Of a DNA stretch of 64,000 bases, positions 35,381 to 49,010 are shown piece by piece (position 1 is the first letter of the stretch; each line of letters opens with the position of its first letter). The notes below the pieces were generated by a model, which was given only the letters and a program-made list of their open reading frames with translations, did not search any database and was not told the origin of the DNA. The stretch lies in the NCBI RefSeq assembly GCF_016086655.4, contig NC_052140.2:18228001-18292000 (forward strand), in the 5' to 3' direction. The stretch is from Lepeophtheirus salmonis (lineage: Eukaryota; Arthropoda; Copepoda; Siphonostomatoida; Caligidae). The position numbers and the translations under genes were made by a program.

Positions 35381-35859
35381 TTTTTTCAGTGAATTAATTT
35401 TTTTCAAGTCACTGTAAACAACACAAATGATGGTCGTACTTCAAAACATTCTGATTACAAATATGCTATAAAAATGGCAAGCTTACCAAAAGAAATGTCA
35501 AATTGCACCTGGTAACACTTATTGTAACCTAGGCCAGAAATATATATAACAGCCTACGTATTCGATAGATTTTCTTCTAATATATATAGTAATAATAATG
35601 TCTTAAAATTGGGGCCTTTTGCTCGTGGGCTCGGGTATATCCCCTCTTACCACCAGCTAGTTCTAAGGCTGCCTACTCAATAGGATAATGTTACCTTCCA
35701 ATGGCTATGTATTTATCAAAGTATAGAGATACTATTGATGAGAAATGGAAGGGTCTCGTGGGTGCACCAAAAAATAATCATCTTTAACTTGTCGTCAAGT
35801 AAACCCATTATTAATGTAAGGGTTCATTTTAGTTATTAGATGATTATTAAGTAAGATCA

Positions 35860-36145
35860 ACTGCACAGCCCGTAGGCCGGGTGTATTTTTAGGTATTACA
35901 ACATGTCCTTGATGTTCAAGGAAGTGCTGGCGGAGGAATTTAACCTGTCTTTGGGTCAAGTACTTCACCTGCACAACATGTAGGTGGAGGTGTATTAAAG
36001 TATATTAGAAGAGGTCCCTGATGATTAGAAACGCCACGGTGATGGAAATTAACCTTCGTTATTTACCAGCATTTCAACTACATAACCTGTGGGCTGGTGT
36101 ATTATAATATATTAGAAGAGGTCCTCGATGCTTAGAAGCGCAAGA
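35860..36145 (+). repeat. 105-bp tandem repeat array
   Basis: Three units with cctgcacaacctgtgggc-like, gtgtattataatatattaga, agaggtcctcgatgct and tagaaacgc blocks. Same family as 10440-10790 and 57890-58840. Confidence 0.65.
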
Positions 36146-36964
36146 GGTCCTTTCAGAGAATCTATTCCTTTGGTGATTAAGCTCCTGTAGTGAATCAATT
36201 CTTTTGATGATTCAGTTCTTTTGAGGGTATCAGTTTTTTTTAAACAGTTCAATTGGTGAGTTGGTGACTTTGAAGTGGCTCGTGTGTGTAAATTAGAGTG
36301 CATTCAGAGTATCAACCTAATGAACTACCGTGTCATACTTGAATATATTCATATTTCATAATAACTCAGCAAAAAAGTCAAAGTGAATAGAAATATTTGG
36401 TTGAGGTTGAGTGATATTTTCTATATATGGAAAAGGTTCGGTATAAACGAATTAATCACTCCTGCAACTGAGTCAGTTCAGTACGTTCACTAAAAAGATT
36501 CGTTCAAAAGAATTAATCGCTCGCGAATAATATAGGCATAATTTTCAGTATATTTGAATTAAATATAAACGCTGGTATGTTAAAATGAATTTTGTTTCTT
36601 CTTATTTTTGAACGCTCTAAAGCATTTTTTACCTTTTTTCTCAAATTCCCCACATTTATTGAGCCAACTCTCCATTTCACATCACAATATCGGTCTTTGC
36701 AAAATTCAATTTTTACCCATGCAGTTTTTAGAACGTAAATATACACTTTGCTTATTAGTCCCATTTTACGGACATAATTTTTATTGTCATGTATTTTATT
36801 TTATACTAACAGTTTATCAAAAGGAAATAAAATATAGATGAAAAGATTCATAGTGTATTTTCTCACTTGTTAAATGGTCAATCAGGCCGTTTCGCCATTT
36901 GGTTTGATATCAACCATGCTCAAAAATGCCAAATCATCTGAGGCTCCTAACTATACACTCCCGC

Positions 36965-37650
36965 TAGACTAATGGCTGGACATCACTTTTATAGAGGGTA
37001 AGGGAGGGTAAAGCTTTAAATCAAGTAACGAAACGCGACCGTTAGTCTGTGGAGATACTAGGGTACAACTTCTTTTCACAAAATGTCGTTTTTCTTATGA
37101 TGTCCTCTTATTTTTCTTATTGACGTTAATAAAGAGGAATGATAGATAAAGCGCGCACGCCTCACATTCTAAATTTACTAGGGAGAATTATTTATCGTTA
37201 TTTTTCCTTATTTGAATATCCTACCTATGAGAAAAGGAGTTTTAACAAATTTTTGATTTATTTTTATAATTAATAGTGGGTTAACTAAACTCCCTATTAT
37301 AAAGATCTTCTCTAGCTAAGATAAGTCCAAGTCTGTCTTCCGGACCTCAAATGAGCATCTTCTAAAACGTAAAATATATTAGATGACAATATATCTTATT
37401 GAAGATAACATCATAACTCCTAAATATATCTCAAAATAATAACTTAATAGTAACTCTAGTGAAGAAAAAAAGTTTCTCTGCACCAAGACATTTTTCAGCT
37501 GTCATTTCGCTACTGGATTTAATGCTTTAGGAGAGGGTAAAGTATTCAACAAAGTAGGACATTGAGCACCGTTAGCCTGAGGAAATAGTGTGGTCAATAT
37601 TTGTTATAATATTTTCACAAGATGTCGCTTTTCTATGACGTCACTCATTT
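36965..37650 (+). repeat. Direct repeat pair of about 150 bp
   Basis: 36965-37120 and 37510-37650 share gggagggtaaag, aac-aagta, accgttagcctg-gga, ata-tagggt, ttttcacaa-atgtcg and ttttct-atga. They look like two solo copies of one repeat. Confidence 0.5.
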
Positions 37651-37779
37651 ATTTATTGTACGCACTACGTAGTATTAACAAGTTTGAATAACTAATAATA
37701 TGTTTATAATTTGTTCTAGTCTTAAATATTTTATATTTTCATATTGATATTATTATAAAGCAATTTGAAACAAATTACT

Positions 37780-37990
37780 CCAAAATTGTCACTGTCATTT
37801 TTGTGTCTGGGGATGCAAAAATAGAACTGAGTCGAAGAAAACGCTCATTTTTTTAAATTTCCCATTCTCAAAAATCCAAAAGAAGTCGCTGGAAGAAAAA
37901 AATGAATATCAAATCTTAAATATCTTCCTGCTGACCATTCTGTATGTGAAAATCATTTTGAATCTTAATTCCTTCTCCATAATTAATCAA
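37780..37990 (+). pseudogene. THAP-domain fragment
   Basis: Reads CVWGCKNRTESKKTLIF, then in the next frame FKFPILKNPKEVAGRKK(stop)ISNLKYLPADHSVCENHFES. That is C-x4-C, FP, and C-x2-H as in THAP domains (SVCENHF is typical). Stops and a frameshift show it is dead. It is unrelated in detail to the THAP gene at 15.8-16.3 kb and lies on the other strand. Confidence 0.6.
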
Positions 37991-38299
37991 GAAAAGTATA
38001 CGTATAATTAAATAATTAAGTAAATAAAAGTAGAAACAGTAAAGTACTTGACTAATTCACGAGAGAACAGGAAATGATTCTCCTAAATGCTTGAAATAAT
38101 AATACCTCTAGCGTACAAAAAAAGTAAATTTTGACGAAGATATATTTTTTCAGTAATAACGACGTTCACCTTCGATACACTACTTTGTTTAATATTTTGA
38201 GGAAGGGGGAATGCTATGTGTAAGCTTAGCGCATGTTCGAAACGATTGCAAACAGTCACGTCACAAGTGCATGTTCCACTTGTTTTTTCCCGTGCATTC

Positions 38300-40760
38300 A
38301 CAAATCTTAACCTTTAACGTACAATATCATTATAACACAGACACACTTAATAAAATAAACATTAGAATACATACATGTATGAGTAATTAATAATCCCCCT
38401 AATAATTGGAAGCTCTGTTATCCTCTTGTTACACCAATGATAGATGCAACATGAGTGAGTTTCCGTGAGCCAATGTTTACATTTTTAAAACAACAGTGTT
38501 GCCATTTTTGCTCAAGGATGACCCACAATACCTCATATACTGGTTGTTTTTATATTAAAACAGTCTGTATATGTTTTTGATTTGAAATTAAGGTAAAGAC
38601 TAAAATACTCATCAGTCATTCCAAAATATTACATTTCTTCTTCAAACTCTTATTATTATTTTTTCATTCTTAAGGACATAACACATCAAATGATTTGATA
38701 TACGTATTGAGTAGTTTTCTCATGAAAAAATGGAGAGTAAAGACTGAAGATTTCTTGGGAGTTATCTTCTAAATTGTTAAAGATAAAAATATATTTTTAT
38801 CCACCCATAATTACTCCAGGCATCTAATTCATTCCCAAATCTGGTCTACAAGTATAATTCATACGACCCACAAAATTGTTTTATAACAATAATAATTAAA
38901 AAAATATACTGGAAAAATCAGTAAATTGGATCAAACATGTCAACAATTGATAATTGAGATTAAATTTTTAACTGGTTAGGTACCCATTTTCATACCTGCC
39001 AAATGGTTGAATGGAATGACAAGATTCAAATGTTGTTGGAGTGCAAATCGAGTTGATTTACCTGCAAACAAATTATTAAATGAAGAACATGTTATTGTCA
39101 CCATTTTCTACTAAATAATTCTGGATTGGATTGTACTAGGATTTGAGTTTTTAAACCAATTGAATATTTGTTAGTGAATTGTTCGGATCGAGTTTGTAAT
39201 CTTTCATATGAATGTGGCGATGAAAAAAAATATGTACTAACTCATTGTTTATAATAATAATTGTCACTACCAGTCTGGATGCAAACTTTAAAAAGATAGC
39301 TCATAATTCACAAGAAAATTAGAGTCATTGTACTAAATAAAGGCATGATCAAAAATATTCAAACGTCAATGGCTTTTATTATCTATTATTATTTAATGGG
39401 TAATTAAAATGAAATGCAAAGTTTCACTAGGTTAGCCTGCTAGATTATCTTTTATTCACATTTTGACTAAAAAACCAAAAATTGTTGCAAAATCCTGATG
39501 TATATTGTACGATAATTATCGGCTAAACGCTTCTTTTTATAAAACAATTTTTTTTTTTTGAAAAATGTCTGATTTATGGACATAAATATTTATATGTAAC
39601 TATGGTAGAATGGGTTGTAATCGAAATATAGAATAACCTGATTTATGAACATAAATATTTTTATGTAGCTACATATGGTAGAGTGAGAAGTAATCATTAC
39701 ATAAAATAACCTGTTATTTCGAACAACACGTTTTTGGCTTCGAGTTGCATGGTTTGTTATGCCATTTTTTTAAATTCTTGTCGTTTCATTATCATATGTC
39801 TTTCATTGGTCAAATAAATATCGGTTGGATTTTATAAAGGACCTCGAGAATATTATTTTCTAATGTAGGGCATATTTTTACTTGATCCTTTCAAAAAAAT
39901 TCTGCAAATAGTTGTTTGATAGGCTAGAAAGTTCTTACAATCGGGAGACTCTTGTCCATTCGAGTGAACCGTCTTATAAGCTATATATTCTTTAACGATG
40001 GCCATATCCCTTATACCTGTAAAAAGAGACCAATACGAGTTCTTATAGTTTTGAAAAATATATTTGCCATTCGATAATGCTTATCGACACCTCCCATAAT
40101 TTACCATAGCCTTCTATGACATTGAGTTGAGAAATTGGTCCTTCAAACTTTTTTCTAATAAACATCGTTGACTATTCTATAAAAGTTCCACAAAATCAGA
40201 GTTTGTTCCAACTACGACACAAGTATTGACTATTGTCTATTTTTTTTACAAAAAAAAAAAATCTTCTTTCTTGTCCAATCGATAGTCTAATATGCCTTTT
40301 TTCTTCTTCTTTAAATCTTCTGAATTTCAAAGTCTGTTTTGTTGTCATGTTCCAGTGGCTTGAAATTCAATAATGCAACGATGTATCAACAAATCATATT
40401 CATTAGAAAATATTGTCCACGAAATTGAAATAAGACAGCGGCTCCTTCACATTATTAAGTATATTTGGCCCAAGTTTTTATATAAGATTATGATCAAATA
40501 TAATCTGAGGTGTGTTTTCTGCAATACAGATCTGTGTTTTTGTAATAAACTGACACACCACACAATTTTCAAAGATTATATCCAAATCTTATTGACTTTC
40601 TTATAATTTAATTGTTTCAAGATAATAGAGCCAAAGTAATTCATTATCCTCTCTCCACAACTTAATGCTCTTCAAAAACTGCATATTTCATAAATATTAT
40701 TTTTGGTTTTAGGATAATTGGTCGAACACATTTTTATTCAATAACATTTCGCCGAAAGAT
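38300..40760. other. AT-rich DNA without recognised genes
   Basis: Only a copy of repeat C at about 38690-38825 and two similar 60-bp stretches (gattta-tgga/aacataaatattt-tatgta, 39570-39700). The ORF at 40373 resembles nothing I know. Confidence 0.35.
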
Positions 40761-42490
40761 AATTTGCCAAACTATTTGATCAAGTCTAGTCGCAAGTCTC
40801 AAGATCAAAATCTCCACCTCTGTTATTTGATCTAAGGACCCAGAAGGAGAAAATATATTCATTTATTTGTGATTGTTCTGATTTCTGACATACATTCATC
40901 AGAACTTTTGTACCTATAATTAATATTTGCTCATAATATATATGAAGTTTAGTACTTTATCATGAACATATCATTGTTTAATTGCATATGATATTAGAAG
41001 AATATAATTATGAAGATTATTTTCCATCTAACTAAATATTGGATGTTATGTAACAAATCTTAAGTCTATTATTATTTACTTATCTCTTTAATTGTAACGT
41101 GAATTTAATTTGTCAAAATATGTATTTTATCAATTAATTCTATTACGAGGACCATAATTATAATTCATTTTTCGAAGCAAACCAAAATTTGAAATGTCTA
41201 AAGTAAAAATGTTTGACAAGTTTAAGAGCCACAAATTTGTTGCTGACCATAACGATTCATCAGGTCAAATACTCGTATCCTATTACTACCCTAGCCAAAA
41301 AAGCCAAAAGAGAGCCTTTCCACTGTCCCCAAGGCCACTAATTAAAATTAAAGAAAAAAAACAATAAACGCCACATACTTAAGAAATTATAAAAATGTTC
41401 CAAGGATCATAATTACTAAAACTTTGTTTAAAGGTTGAAGTTCAATTGTGCAAAAATAATTTTCTTCAGTGATGAGATTCACTGAATCGTAAAAAACGTT
41501 TAAAATGTTGATTAGTTAACTGAAATAGGAGAAAATGCATAATACATGCTCTAACCAAGGTTTCTGTCCTTCACCATGACTCTGTGTGTCCTCAGAGTAG
41601 TTGTAGTTACATTTAGTTTCTATATTTGCCATGCATGTTGGCTTGGGAGTAAAAACATAAGACTTGACTTTGTGAACTTTTATTTTCGGACCCATCGAAG
41701 GATGCATAAGTATGGCTGTTGGAAGCAAAGTCTCGAGGAAAATTTAGATATTTATTATGGTTTGTAAAACGGATAGACGAATAAAGTGTATAGGACTTGT
41801 AGTATACGGACCTATATTTCTTCAAGCACAAAAAAAAAGTTAAATTTCTAGTCCAAGTCAAGCCAAGAGTCTTAGCTATAGAGTGTCTTTGATTGTTCAA
41901 TCAAGCCTAATCGTCAGTCTCCAGCCTCTGTTATTTGACCATAGGACAGAGAAGAAGAAAATACGTTCATTTATTTATGAATGTCCTAGTTTCTAGACCT
42001 ATACAATACATTTACATTAGAACTTGCCTACTTATTGCTCATAATACATATGTGTTGAGGAGCCTATAACTTTAACATTAATACACCATTGTTTTATTAC
42101 TAATTAATTTTCATCTAACTAACTACAAGTTTCTGAATTTCTAAAGATAAAAAAGTAAGTAAAAATATTCTATACTTGAATTAATTAACACGGGTTACTA
42201 TCGACGTGGAATCAGAAAATATCCTAGTTATTTAAGGAGTTACATGTTAGAATACTTGCAACTGCGTAAAAGGATAAATGGATATTAGGAAAGTCCACAG
42301 GTTCATGTAAAAGAAGTCCCATATTTGTTGATGAGCAAAAACGATTCATCCGGTGCAATGCTGGAATCTTATCAATACCCTGGTAAAAAAAAAAAAATAA
42401 CACACAATTAGAGCCTTTCAACTGTTATGGACCAGTGATGAGATGAACTAAATTGTAAAAAGGTGTTTAAGGTAACATAAGTTTTAGGGT
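40760..42490 (+). repeat. Direct duplication of about 0.6-0.7 kb
   Basis: 40760-41500 and 41895-42480 are colinear. Blocks are aatcaag-ct-gtc-caagtctc, cctctgttatttgacc, gacagagaag-agaaaata, attcatttatt, ttgctcataata, tttccatctaacta, then farther on aacgattcatc-ggt-caat, agagcctttc-actgt and cagtgatgaga. Either two copies of one element or a local duplication. Confidence 0.6.
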
Positions 42491-42959
42491 ATGGTTGTTA
42501 TTTGTTCCAGTTTATATTCATAATTATGAACTGTAAATGAGCTCAAAATAAATCTGACGACTCAAACTGGGCTTTATAAAAATATTCAAAGACTTGGACT
42601 TGTGAGTAACCATGAGACTTGATTTGGACTTGCAGTATAGGGACTTTTTCCCAGCTCTAGCGATCAGGAAGCCCTATTTTAAATACACAATATATTTAAT
42701 ATCAATTAATATAATTACGTAGGAAATGTCTAATTTTGTAGACGTATCCATTTGATTTGAACTTCCTTTAAGTACTTATGTTAATTTTATGAATGATTAC
42801 TCAATATCTATATACAGAGTGCAGAAGCGAATTTTTCCATACAAGTTTATTTGATTCTAGTTTTATATAAGGGGTATGATAATAAAAAAAATCAAACAAC
42901 TAACAAATTAGCTTTTACATTCATCCCTAAATTTATAGCTTTTGTAAAATTGAGTGACA

Positions 42960-43450
42960 CAAGTCCTTATCCTACATAGTATTAAAATAACTTATGTGTG
43001 TTTGTGTCTGATGTTCGTTCCTCCCGCTTGGAAAAATAATGACAAATACTTCAAAAACGGAGGTAGATACAGACTTAGGACAAAAGTTAAAGTTGTTCAA
43101 AATTCTTAGTTACGTACATACGGTTTGTTTCATTCTAATCAGAACAGATTCCGGGAATCTGGAGGGCAAGTTTGTTTTTTCCCAACTAATTTGATTTTTA
43201 TCATAATACAAGATCGATTCCCCGTGTTCCAAGTTTAAAAAAAAAAAAAAAAAAAAATACAAAAATGAGTTATTGTATCATCGGAAAAAGGGAGAATGTA
43301 TATTAAATACGAATTAAAAAAGGGAACTAGGTAATTGAAGAAAAAGGAGAATTAAAAGTTAGTCTTAGTATGTATCTTCGTTATGGTTGAAGAAGCGGCC
43401 TGGCAAATTAGCTATGGCAACGAAGTTGAAGGGTGGCATCCTGGAATAAT
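42960..43450 (+). mobile_element. Helitron relic, second copy (non-helicase part)
   Basis: Colinear with 62310-62760: tgtctg-tgt, aaaaacttcaaaaac-gag, tacagactta, aaagttgttca-aattct, ttccgggaatctggagggcaagttt, gattcccc-gt, then agtcttagtatgtatctt and ggttgaagaa. The helicase end is cut off at about 43430. Confidence 0.55.
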
Positions 43451-43904
43451 GGAATTACTCGTTTATGTACAAGGAATACATCCAGATGACCTACGCTAGG
43501 TTTCGTTTGCATATCAATAATATATGTTTTTATCTAAGAGTAGTCAAATTGAGAGATAAATTACATTCATGATCATTTTTTGTCTGTTATACTTTTTGAA
43601 TAAAAACTTCATATTCCTATTGGTAGAGGTGTATAATATATGTGCTAAAAAGCGGCAGATACTTTTTTCAGTTTGTAATTTGAAAAAGATTTTTTATTTC
43701 GCAGTACTGTTGAGCATCTAACTTTAAAGTAATAACTAGTGTGTGTGTTCTGATAAAAGACGAAGAGTGACAATGAGGGTATGCTCAGGAGTTATAAACG
43801 TAAGACGAGTACAACTGAAGATCAACATCTTGCGATATACGGAGTGAGATTTGCGTTTATTTCCTTCATGTTATAGCAGCTTGCTGCTGATATGATAAAA
43901 CGTC

Positions 43905-44240
43905 ATGCCATCTTAAGGACATATATTAGTTGTAGTAAAAAGGCATCCAGTATTTTTAACGGACTTTTCCCCATTAATGTGCTTACAGGGGTCGGACTTG
44001 AAGATTTCCATCATTTTATCCACATTTTTGGAAATTGGCCTTGCATCTTCGGCATCAAAATTACCGGAGGGGAATTGACAAAACCAAAATTGCACCCAAT
44101 TGGCTGTTACTGTATCAGGTACATGAATACTATTCACAACCTTGTTATCCGTCTGCTTGCATTGTCGCCTTGTTTGATTAAAAACTGTAAAATATGGTGT
44201 ATCGTCTCTTTGCGGGTGTCCTTCTTTGGCACGTGATCAA
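43905..44240 (-). pseudogene. Mariner transposase N-terminal fragment
   Basis: The minus strand reads KKDTRKETIHHILQFLIKQGDNASR and then, after a shift, PDTVTANWVQFWFCQFPSGNFDAEDARPISKNVDKMMEIFKSD. That is the first HTH and linker of a mariner transposase (compare QFWFxRFRSGNFDVKDAPR). The catalytic part is absent. Confidence 0.65.
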
Positions 44241-45261
44241 ACAATACCGAGTCAAACAATCACAAAACTCCCTGAAAAGTTTTTTAGTTCCAAATCCTAT
44301 CCTTCTAACGCCATCTAGTAGAAACTTGATTGTACTTATACAACGCAAGATGCACAATTCTAAAGCACCCAATTGTAAAAATAATTTATTTTTTACAACA
44401 CTTATTGATATTTACTATAAATATTTTGTAAAAATTTACTCCTCCACCCTGTTTACATTATATTTTTTTTTCTACGAATTCCTCAGATAATGAGACATGA
44501 TTATATTTACCAATATACAATATAAATATTTACTAACTATGAACAAATATATTATATTTTTAGTTCTTGATGTTTCACTTGACAATTTAATTTGATAATT
44601 TTGACATTAGGAATAAATTACGATGAATCATTTGATCAATAAATATTCATATAATGTTATGTATCGCGTAGCAAATATTATAAAAGTATTCATTTGTTAA
44701 TCATGTAGTTAATATTACCATCAGAAGTAATTGTATATTTCTATACTTGTATGTAAGTAGACACAGTAGACCGGTTTGATTTTCAACATTTTCAAATTAT
44801 GATTATGGTGTGTGTGGAAAAGTGATCATTTGCTAAGAAGATAACATATTAAAAATTTAATTTTGATACGATGTCATCTTAAGGTAACCCATTTTGTTCC
44901 AAGTTTGAAAGGAAACAAAAGTTCTTTGTTTCGCCAATAGTTACAAATATAGAATTAATCATTATGAATATGTAAATGCATTTAGTTGGTTTACACAACA
45001 GGAAATGCTTGAGAGCAATATGAAAAAGAGATCCTGTTTTTAGCCTTTAAGCATCTTATAAATAGTCCATTTTGTTAGTTTTTGTATTGCATTAAATTAC
45101 AACATGATGATATTTAACATATTTTATCAGATAAAATGAGTACTAAGTAAAAGAACCCTACCACAAAATCCCATGCCGACAAAAATTTAAAAAAAAAAAT
45201 ACTCCTAATAGTCAACTCCACTTAGATATTTATTCACTATTTTAGTTTAACGAAGAGGAGT

Positions 45262-45500
45262 TGCTCCTTCTGTGGATTAGAAACCGAGACAAGCAGGTAC
45301 ATGTTCTACAAGTGCTCAAGATATTAGGGAGGCCGTAGAGAGGAATATTCTTTCGGAGTACGGGGTTAAACTAGATGTCAAAGTCTGGTTCATAAACATG
45401 TTGAGCCGACATGCGAACTGCCGAAAAATTGTGAACTTGGCTGTAAGTGTTTTCTCAATCCTCAAAAATATCAAAAAAAATCTCAAAATATGGAGCAATC
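45262..45500 (+). pseudogene. Possible non-LTR retrotransposon (LINE) C-terminus
   Basis: One frame reads CSFCGLETETSRYMFYKCSRY, like the Cys-rich tail that follows the reverse transcriptase in many LINEs (C-x2-C-x-H/M-x-C). The neighbouring frame continues IREAVERNILSEYGVKLDVKVWFINMLSR. The fragment is short and frameshifted. Confidence 0.4.
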
Positions 45501-46350
45501 GATCTGTATTCTCGGATACTTTACAGATAGGGGAGCCCCGCTTGGATCGAGAGGATGGACGGACGAATGTGTATAGGAAAGGATGGATGGATGGTGGGGA
45601 AAAATATATATTATGAAAGTGTTTGACGTATATATGGTTTTCTACTTTTCACTAATTGTTGGTTTTAAAATGATAGTTTCTTAATTCTTATGTTAACATA
45701 GTCTATCAAAAAAAAAAGTTCAAAAAAAAATTGTACAAATCTAGCCATAATAGGAATTTTCAGTACTTATTATTTAAAAATATATCTATTATTTGACAAT
45801 AACATGATAGTTCAGCGAACCACATTTCAACAATCGGCGTTCAATGGTCCGCGATTTTGATATTCAATAGATTTATTTCATTAAAATTTATTCATTTGAT
45901 AAATTTGTGTTGATTACAAAAAATCATAACGAAAAATATTGTTAAACACAGTTCATTCAGTAAATACCTTCGAACATTACAGTACTATAATTTATAATAA
46001 AACCTTCTAAAAATGATTTGCAGATGTTGCTCAGAATATTAACTGCATAAAAAATTGTGAGAGTTCATAATAACATTAATTTTCATTTCTTAATGTCCCG
46101 AGCAACCCCTTGGCACCTACTCTCGTATAACATTAAATGTCACTGGAAATGAAATACTAGTCTTTTTGGTAGTCTTTTGTTATCAAAATTCGCTAAATAA
46201 AGAAATAAAAGGTTATATTTGAACAGAGAAGCAGACTGTTCAATAACTTTAATGGATGCGATTAAATCATAAGCAGGGTTTGAAATTTATATTTGGGCCT
46301 ATGGGGGATCTTTTTTATTTACATACGGATACTAAGCATAAAATATAGGT

Positions 46351-46648
46351 AACACATGGGCTGAAAAGTCCAAGGCTTCAAATAGAAAACTTGTTTTGTC
46401 TTTGTTCAAAGTTGACTTTTTTTAAGTTATTGTTTACTTATTTGCTTTAAGGAGCGGAATCCTTCAAGTCATTGCTTATTTATTTTTTTCACATCAAGAA
46501 CCAGTACAAATTGGTTCAAAACGAAATTGTTTTTGATCCATTGTTTTGGAAATAACTAAAAAAGCTTGCACTTACTAAAAATGAGATGAATAAAAAAAAT
46601 AATTGCGTCATCTATGTCTGAAGCCTGGGACTTTCCTTCCCATACGTA
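46351..46648. mobile_element. Mariner-type MITE
   Basis: Left end catgggctgaaaagtccaag-gcttcaaatag; reversed right end tatgggaaggaaagtcccag-gcttcagacatag. The 'gaaaagtc' box is typical of mariner ends. The 300-bp interior has no transposase. Confidence 0.55.
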
Positions 46649-47222
46649 AAACATAACACATATTGAAGATCATGGGGGCCTATCTCTTCTGCTTGTAGCC
46701 CCTACAAACTCCGTCTATAGTTAAGGTGTAATACATAGATTTGAAGACATTTTGCATCCAATTCACGTTTATATTTATGGTTTATACTAAAAATATCAAA
46801 GGATATATTTTTGCATTTTATATATGTTTATATATTTGGTGCAAGTAATGGCATAGTGTCCAGAAAACTGGAGACCTCATATTTCCAATGTTAAGCATCC
46901 GTTAGTGGACATCTTGTTCTTAACATCCTCAATAAACTGGGTAAAAAATACACTCCGAAAATAAAAAAAATTATTTACATGATAAACAGTTGTACGATTA
47001 TAATAAGTACATGAGTTAAATTGTGTTTCCCTTTTTTATCTATCCTTTTTACTCTTGTATATGTTAATTAAAATGCAAGAAATGGCTAGAGTGAACAAAA
47101 GACATTTTTAAAAGATAATATTTGTTACTCTTTTTATAAAAAAACATTCAATTTCTATATATGATATTTTTTTTAGGAAATATTAATTACTTTATGCTAA
47201 TTTTAGGCATCAAAGAAGTATC

Positions 47223-47642
47223 ACAGAGGCTTCTGCAAGTATATATATATTTACATTTTTTTTTTTTGGGGGAGGGGGGTCGATATTTTGCTAAAACCCC
47301 AAAAATTAAAATTTTGGGACAAAATTTATAAATCCATAGCTGTTCTCGGAAAATTTAATTCAAATATTAAACTTTTTCGGAAAATCTTTTTAATTTTTTT
47401 CAAAAATCGAAAGCTATTTACATGAAAATAAATATTTTCGAAAAAAAAGTAGAAATTAAATTTCAAATATTAAATTTTTGAACAAAAATGATAAAAATCC
47501 GTAGCTTTTCATAAAAAAATAATTTCAGAAACTAAATTTTAAATTTGTGGCTCTGTAATTCTAAAATTTTAGTGAAAAAGCAAAAACCCATTATTTTGAG
47601 AATGGGAGGCAGCCCTTTCAGCCCACCTTTGAAACGCCTCTG
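47223..47642 (+). mobile_element. hAT-like MITE with CAGAGGC ends and AT-rich body
   Basis: Begins cagaggcttctgcaa and ends gaaacgcctctg, with 'aggtgggctgaaagggctgcc' (reversed) next to the right end. The body consists of diverged 40-50 bp units such as caaatattaaattttt, aaaaatc and aaagctatt. Relatives are at 25895, 49905 and 63643. Confidence 0.6.
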
Positions 47643-48609
47643 TATGAATCAGTTTGATGAAATTGTATGCATTGTATAAAATAATAGCTATCATTTTTGT
47701 AGAAACGGTTATTTGCCACAGTTCTCACATTGAAAGGAAGAAAAGTGTAAGAAATCAAAATGAAAAAAACTAATGGCATACATTTTAAGTAATATCCACT
47801 AAACCTCGATTGAAAAATGATAAAAAATACCAATAAATTATACATAAGGGATTATCAAGATAAATAAAGGACTGCATCTAATCTGATTTAATGTTTATGG
47901 GTCATATTGAAAAGTATTGGCAATAATATGTAGATTCCATCTTTTTTTAAACATAAATTACCAATTTATTATTATTGCAAGTACATAGATGAGATAGTGT
48001 TGAAACACAAAAATGATTTCTCCATATTAACACAATATTAATGTAGTTATTGTTCTTTTCTCCAAGTTATTATACAACTCATTTCTTGTGTTATTATCAT
48101 CATAACCATATTCATTTATATTGAAATTAGAAATCAAAAGGTAAACACCTAATTTGTAATGTTTAATATTATTTTTTTTTGATAAAATAGATATACACTA
48201 CGCTTAGAAGTGACGAGTAGATTTTGTTCGTCGTTTAATGCATACGACAATAGGACCTATTTCTTCTCTTTGAGGAGTGCAATAAGTAAAATGGTATATC
48301 CTAAGCATTTCAAAGAGTGTCATTTTTGTTGTTAAAGACAGCCTGAATATTTTTTATTTTCTATAGCTCCTATGATTATTGCTTAAATTTTGGAGGAGAG
48401 GATATCCAAGTATAGAGTGTAACGGGTATGTGTGTTCATGAATAAAAGAAGTAACACAGAGGATTTATTAGGGCGTTAAAAGTAGTGATAAAGGTCGGGT
48501 AAAACTCCCAGTTTTTTAATTTTGGAGTTGTCTAACTTATGAGTAAAGTTTATAACCTTGTCCAAGTCGTTATTATTTAATTACTGATGAGTGATTTTTT
48601 TTTCTACAT

Positions 48610-49010
48610 ACCAAGGTTAATAGAAATCCATTGTTAGACCATCATGCAATCGTGCTTGCTAGAATTTTCAATCTGATGCACAAACTTACTGCTGGGTAGT
48701 ACAGAGATATAACAACGGTATGTTATAAGCACATAATACTTGAAATTATACGATTAATAATAACAGCACATAGTCTTTGATGTCACTATTAAAAAGTGTG
48801 GTGGAATTAAATCATTCGTCGGAAAAGTGTTGTGGTATCAGCACAGGTTAATAGAAAAACAAGTTATGCCATCATGTAATCGGGCTAGTCAGAATTTTAA
48901 ATTTGATATACCATATAAACTCCTAGCAAGACAGACATAAGCGAGATACATCTACTCTTAGCAACAGTTATACTCTATGACGTCACTATTAAAAAGTGGT
49001 GAGGAAGTCA
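48610..49010. mobile_element. MITE with AAGGTTAATAGAAA ends, copies 3 and 4
   Basis: caaggttaatagaaatccat at 48610 and aggttaatagaaaaacaagt at 48843 both start a unit going on to ccatcatg-aatcg-gct, agaattttaaat-tgat and gatgtcactattaaaaagtg. Two adjacent, similarly oriented partial copies, opposite to the 29.5-kb one. Confidence 0.6.

Noticed and set aside
36513..36841. Overlapping 83- and 77-codon frames
   Set aside because: Part of the region is shared with 51370-51520, so it is a repeat; neither frame resembles a protein family.
38083..38301. 72-codon minus frame with several Cys and His
   Set aside because: Considered as a THAP or zinc-finger extension of the relic at 37.8 kb, but it is on the other strand and has no proper spacing.
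43232..43258. Poly-A run as a processed pseudogene tail
   Set aside because: The flanking DNA is the Helitron-related repeat, and no reverse-transcribed gene precedes it.
45398..45616. 72-codon frame as an independent gene
   Set aside because: Only its first half fits the LINE-like tail; the end (GRTNVYRKGWMDGG) is GGATGGAT-type simple repeat.
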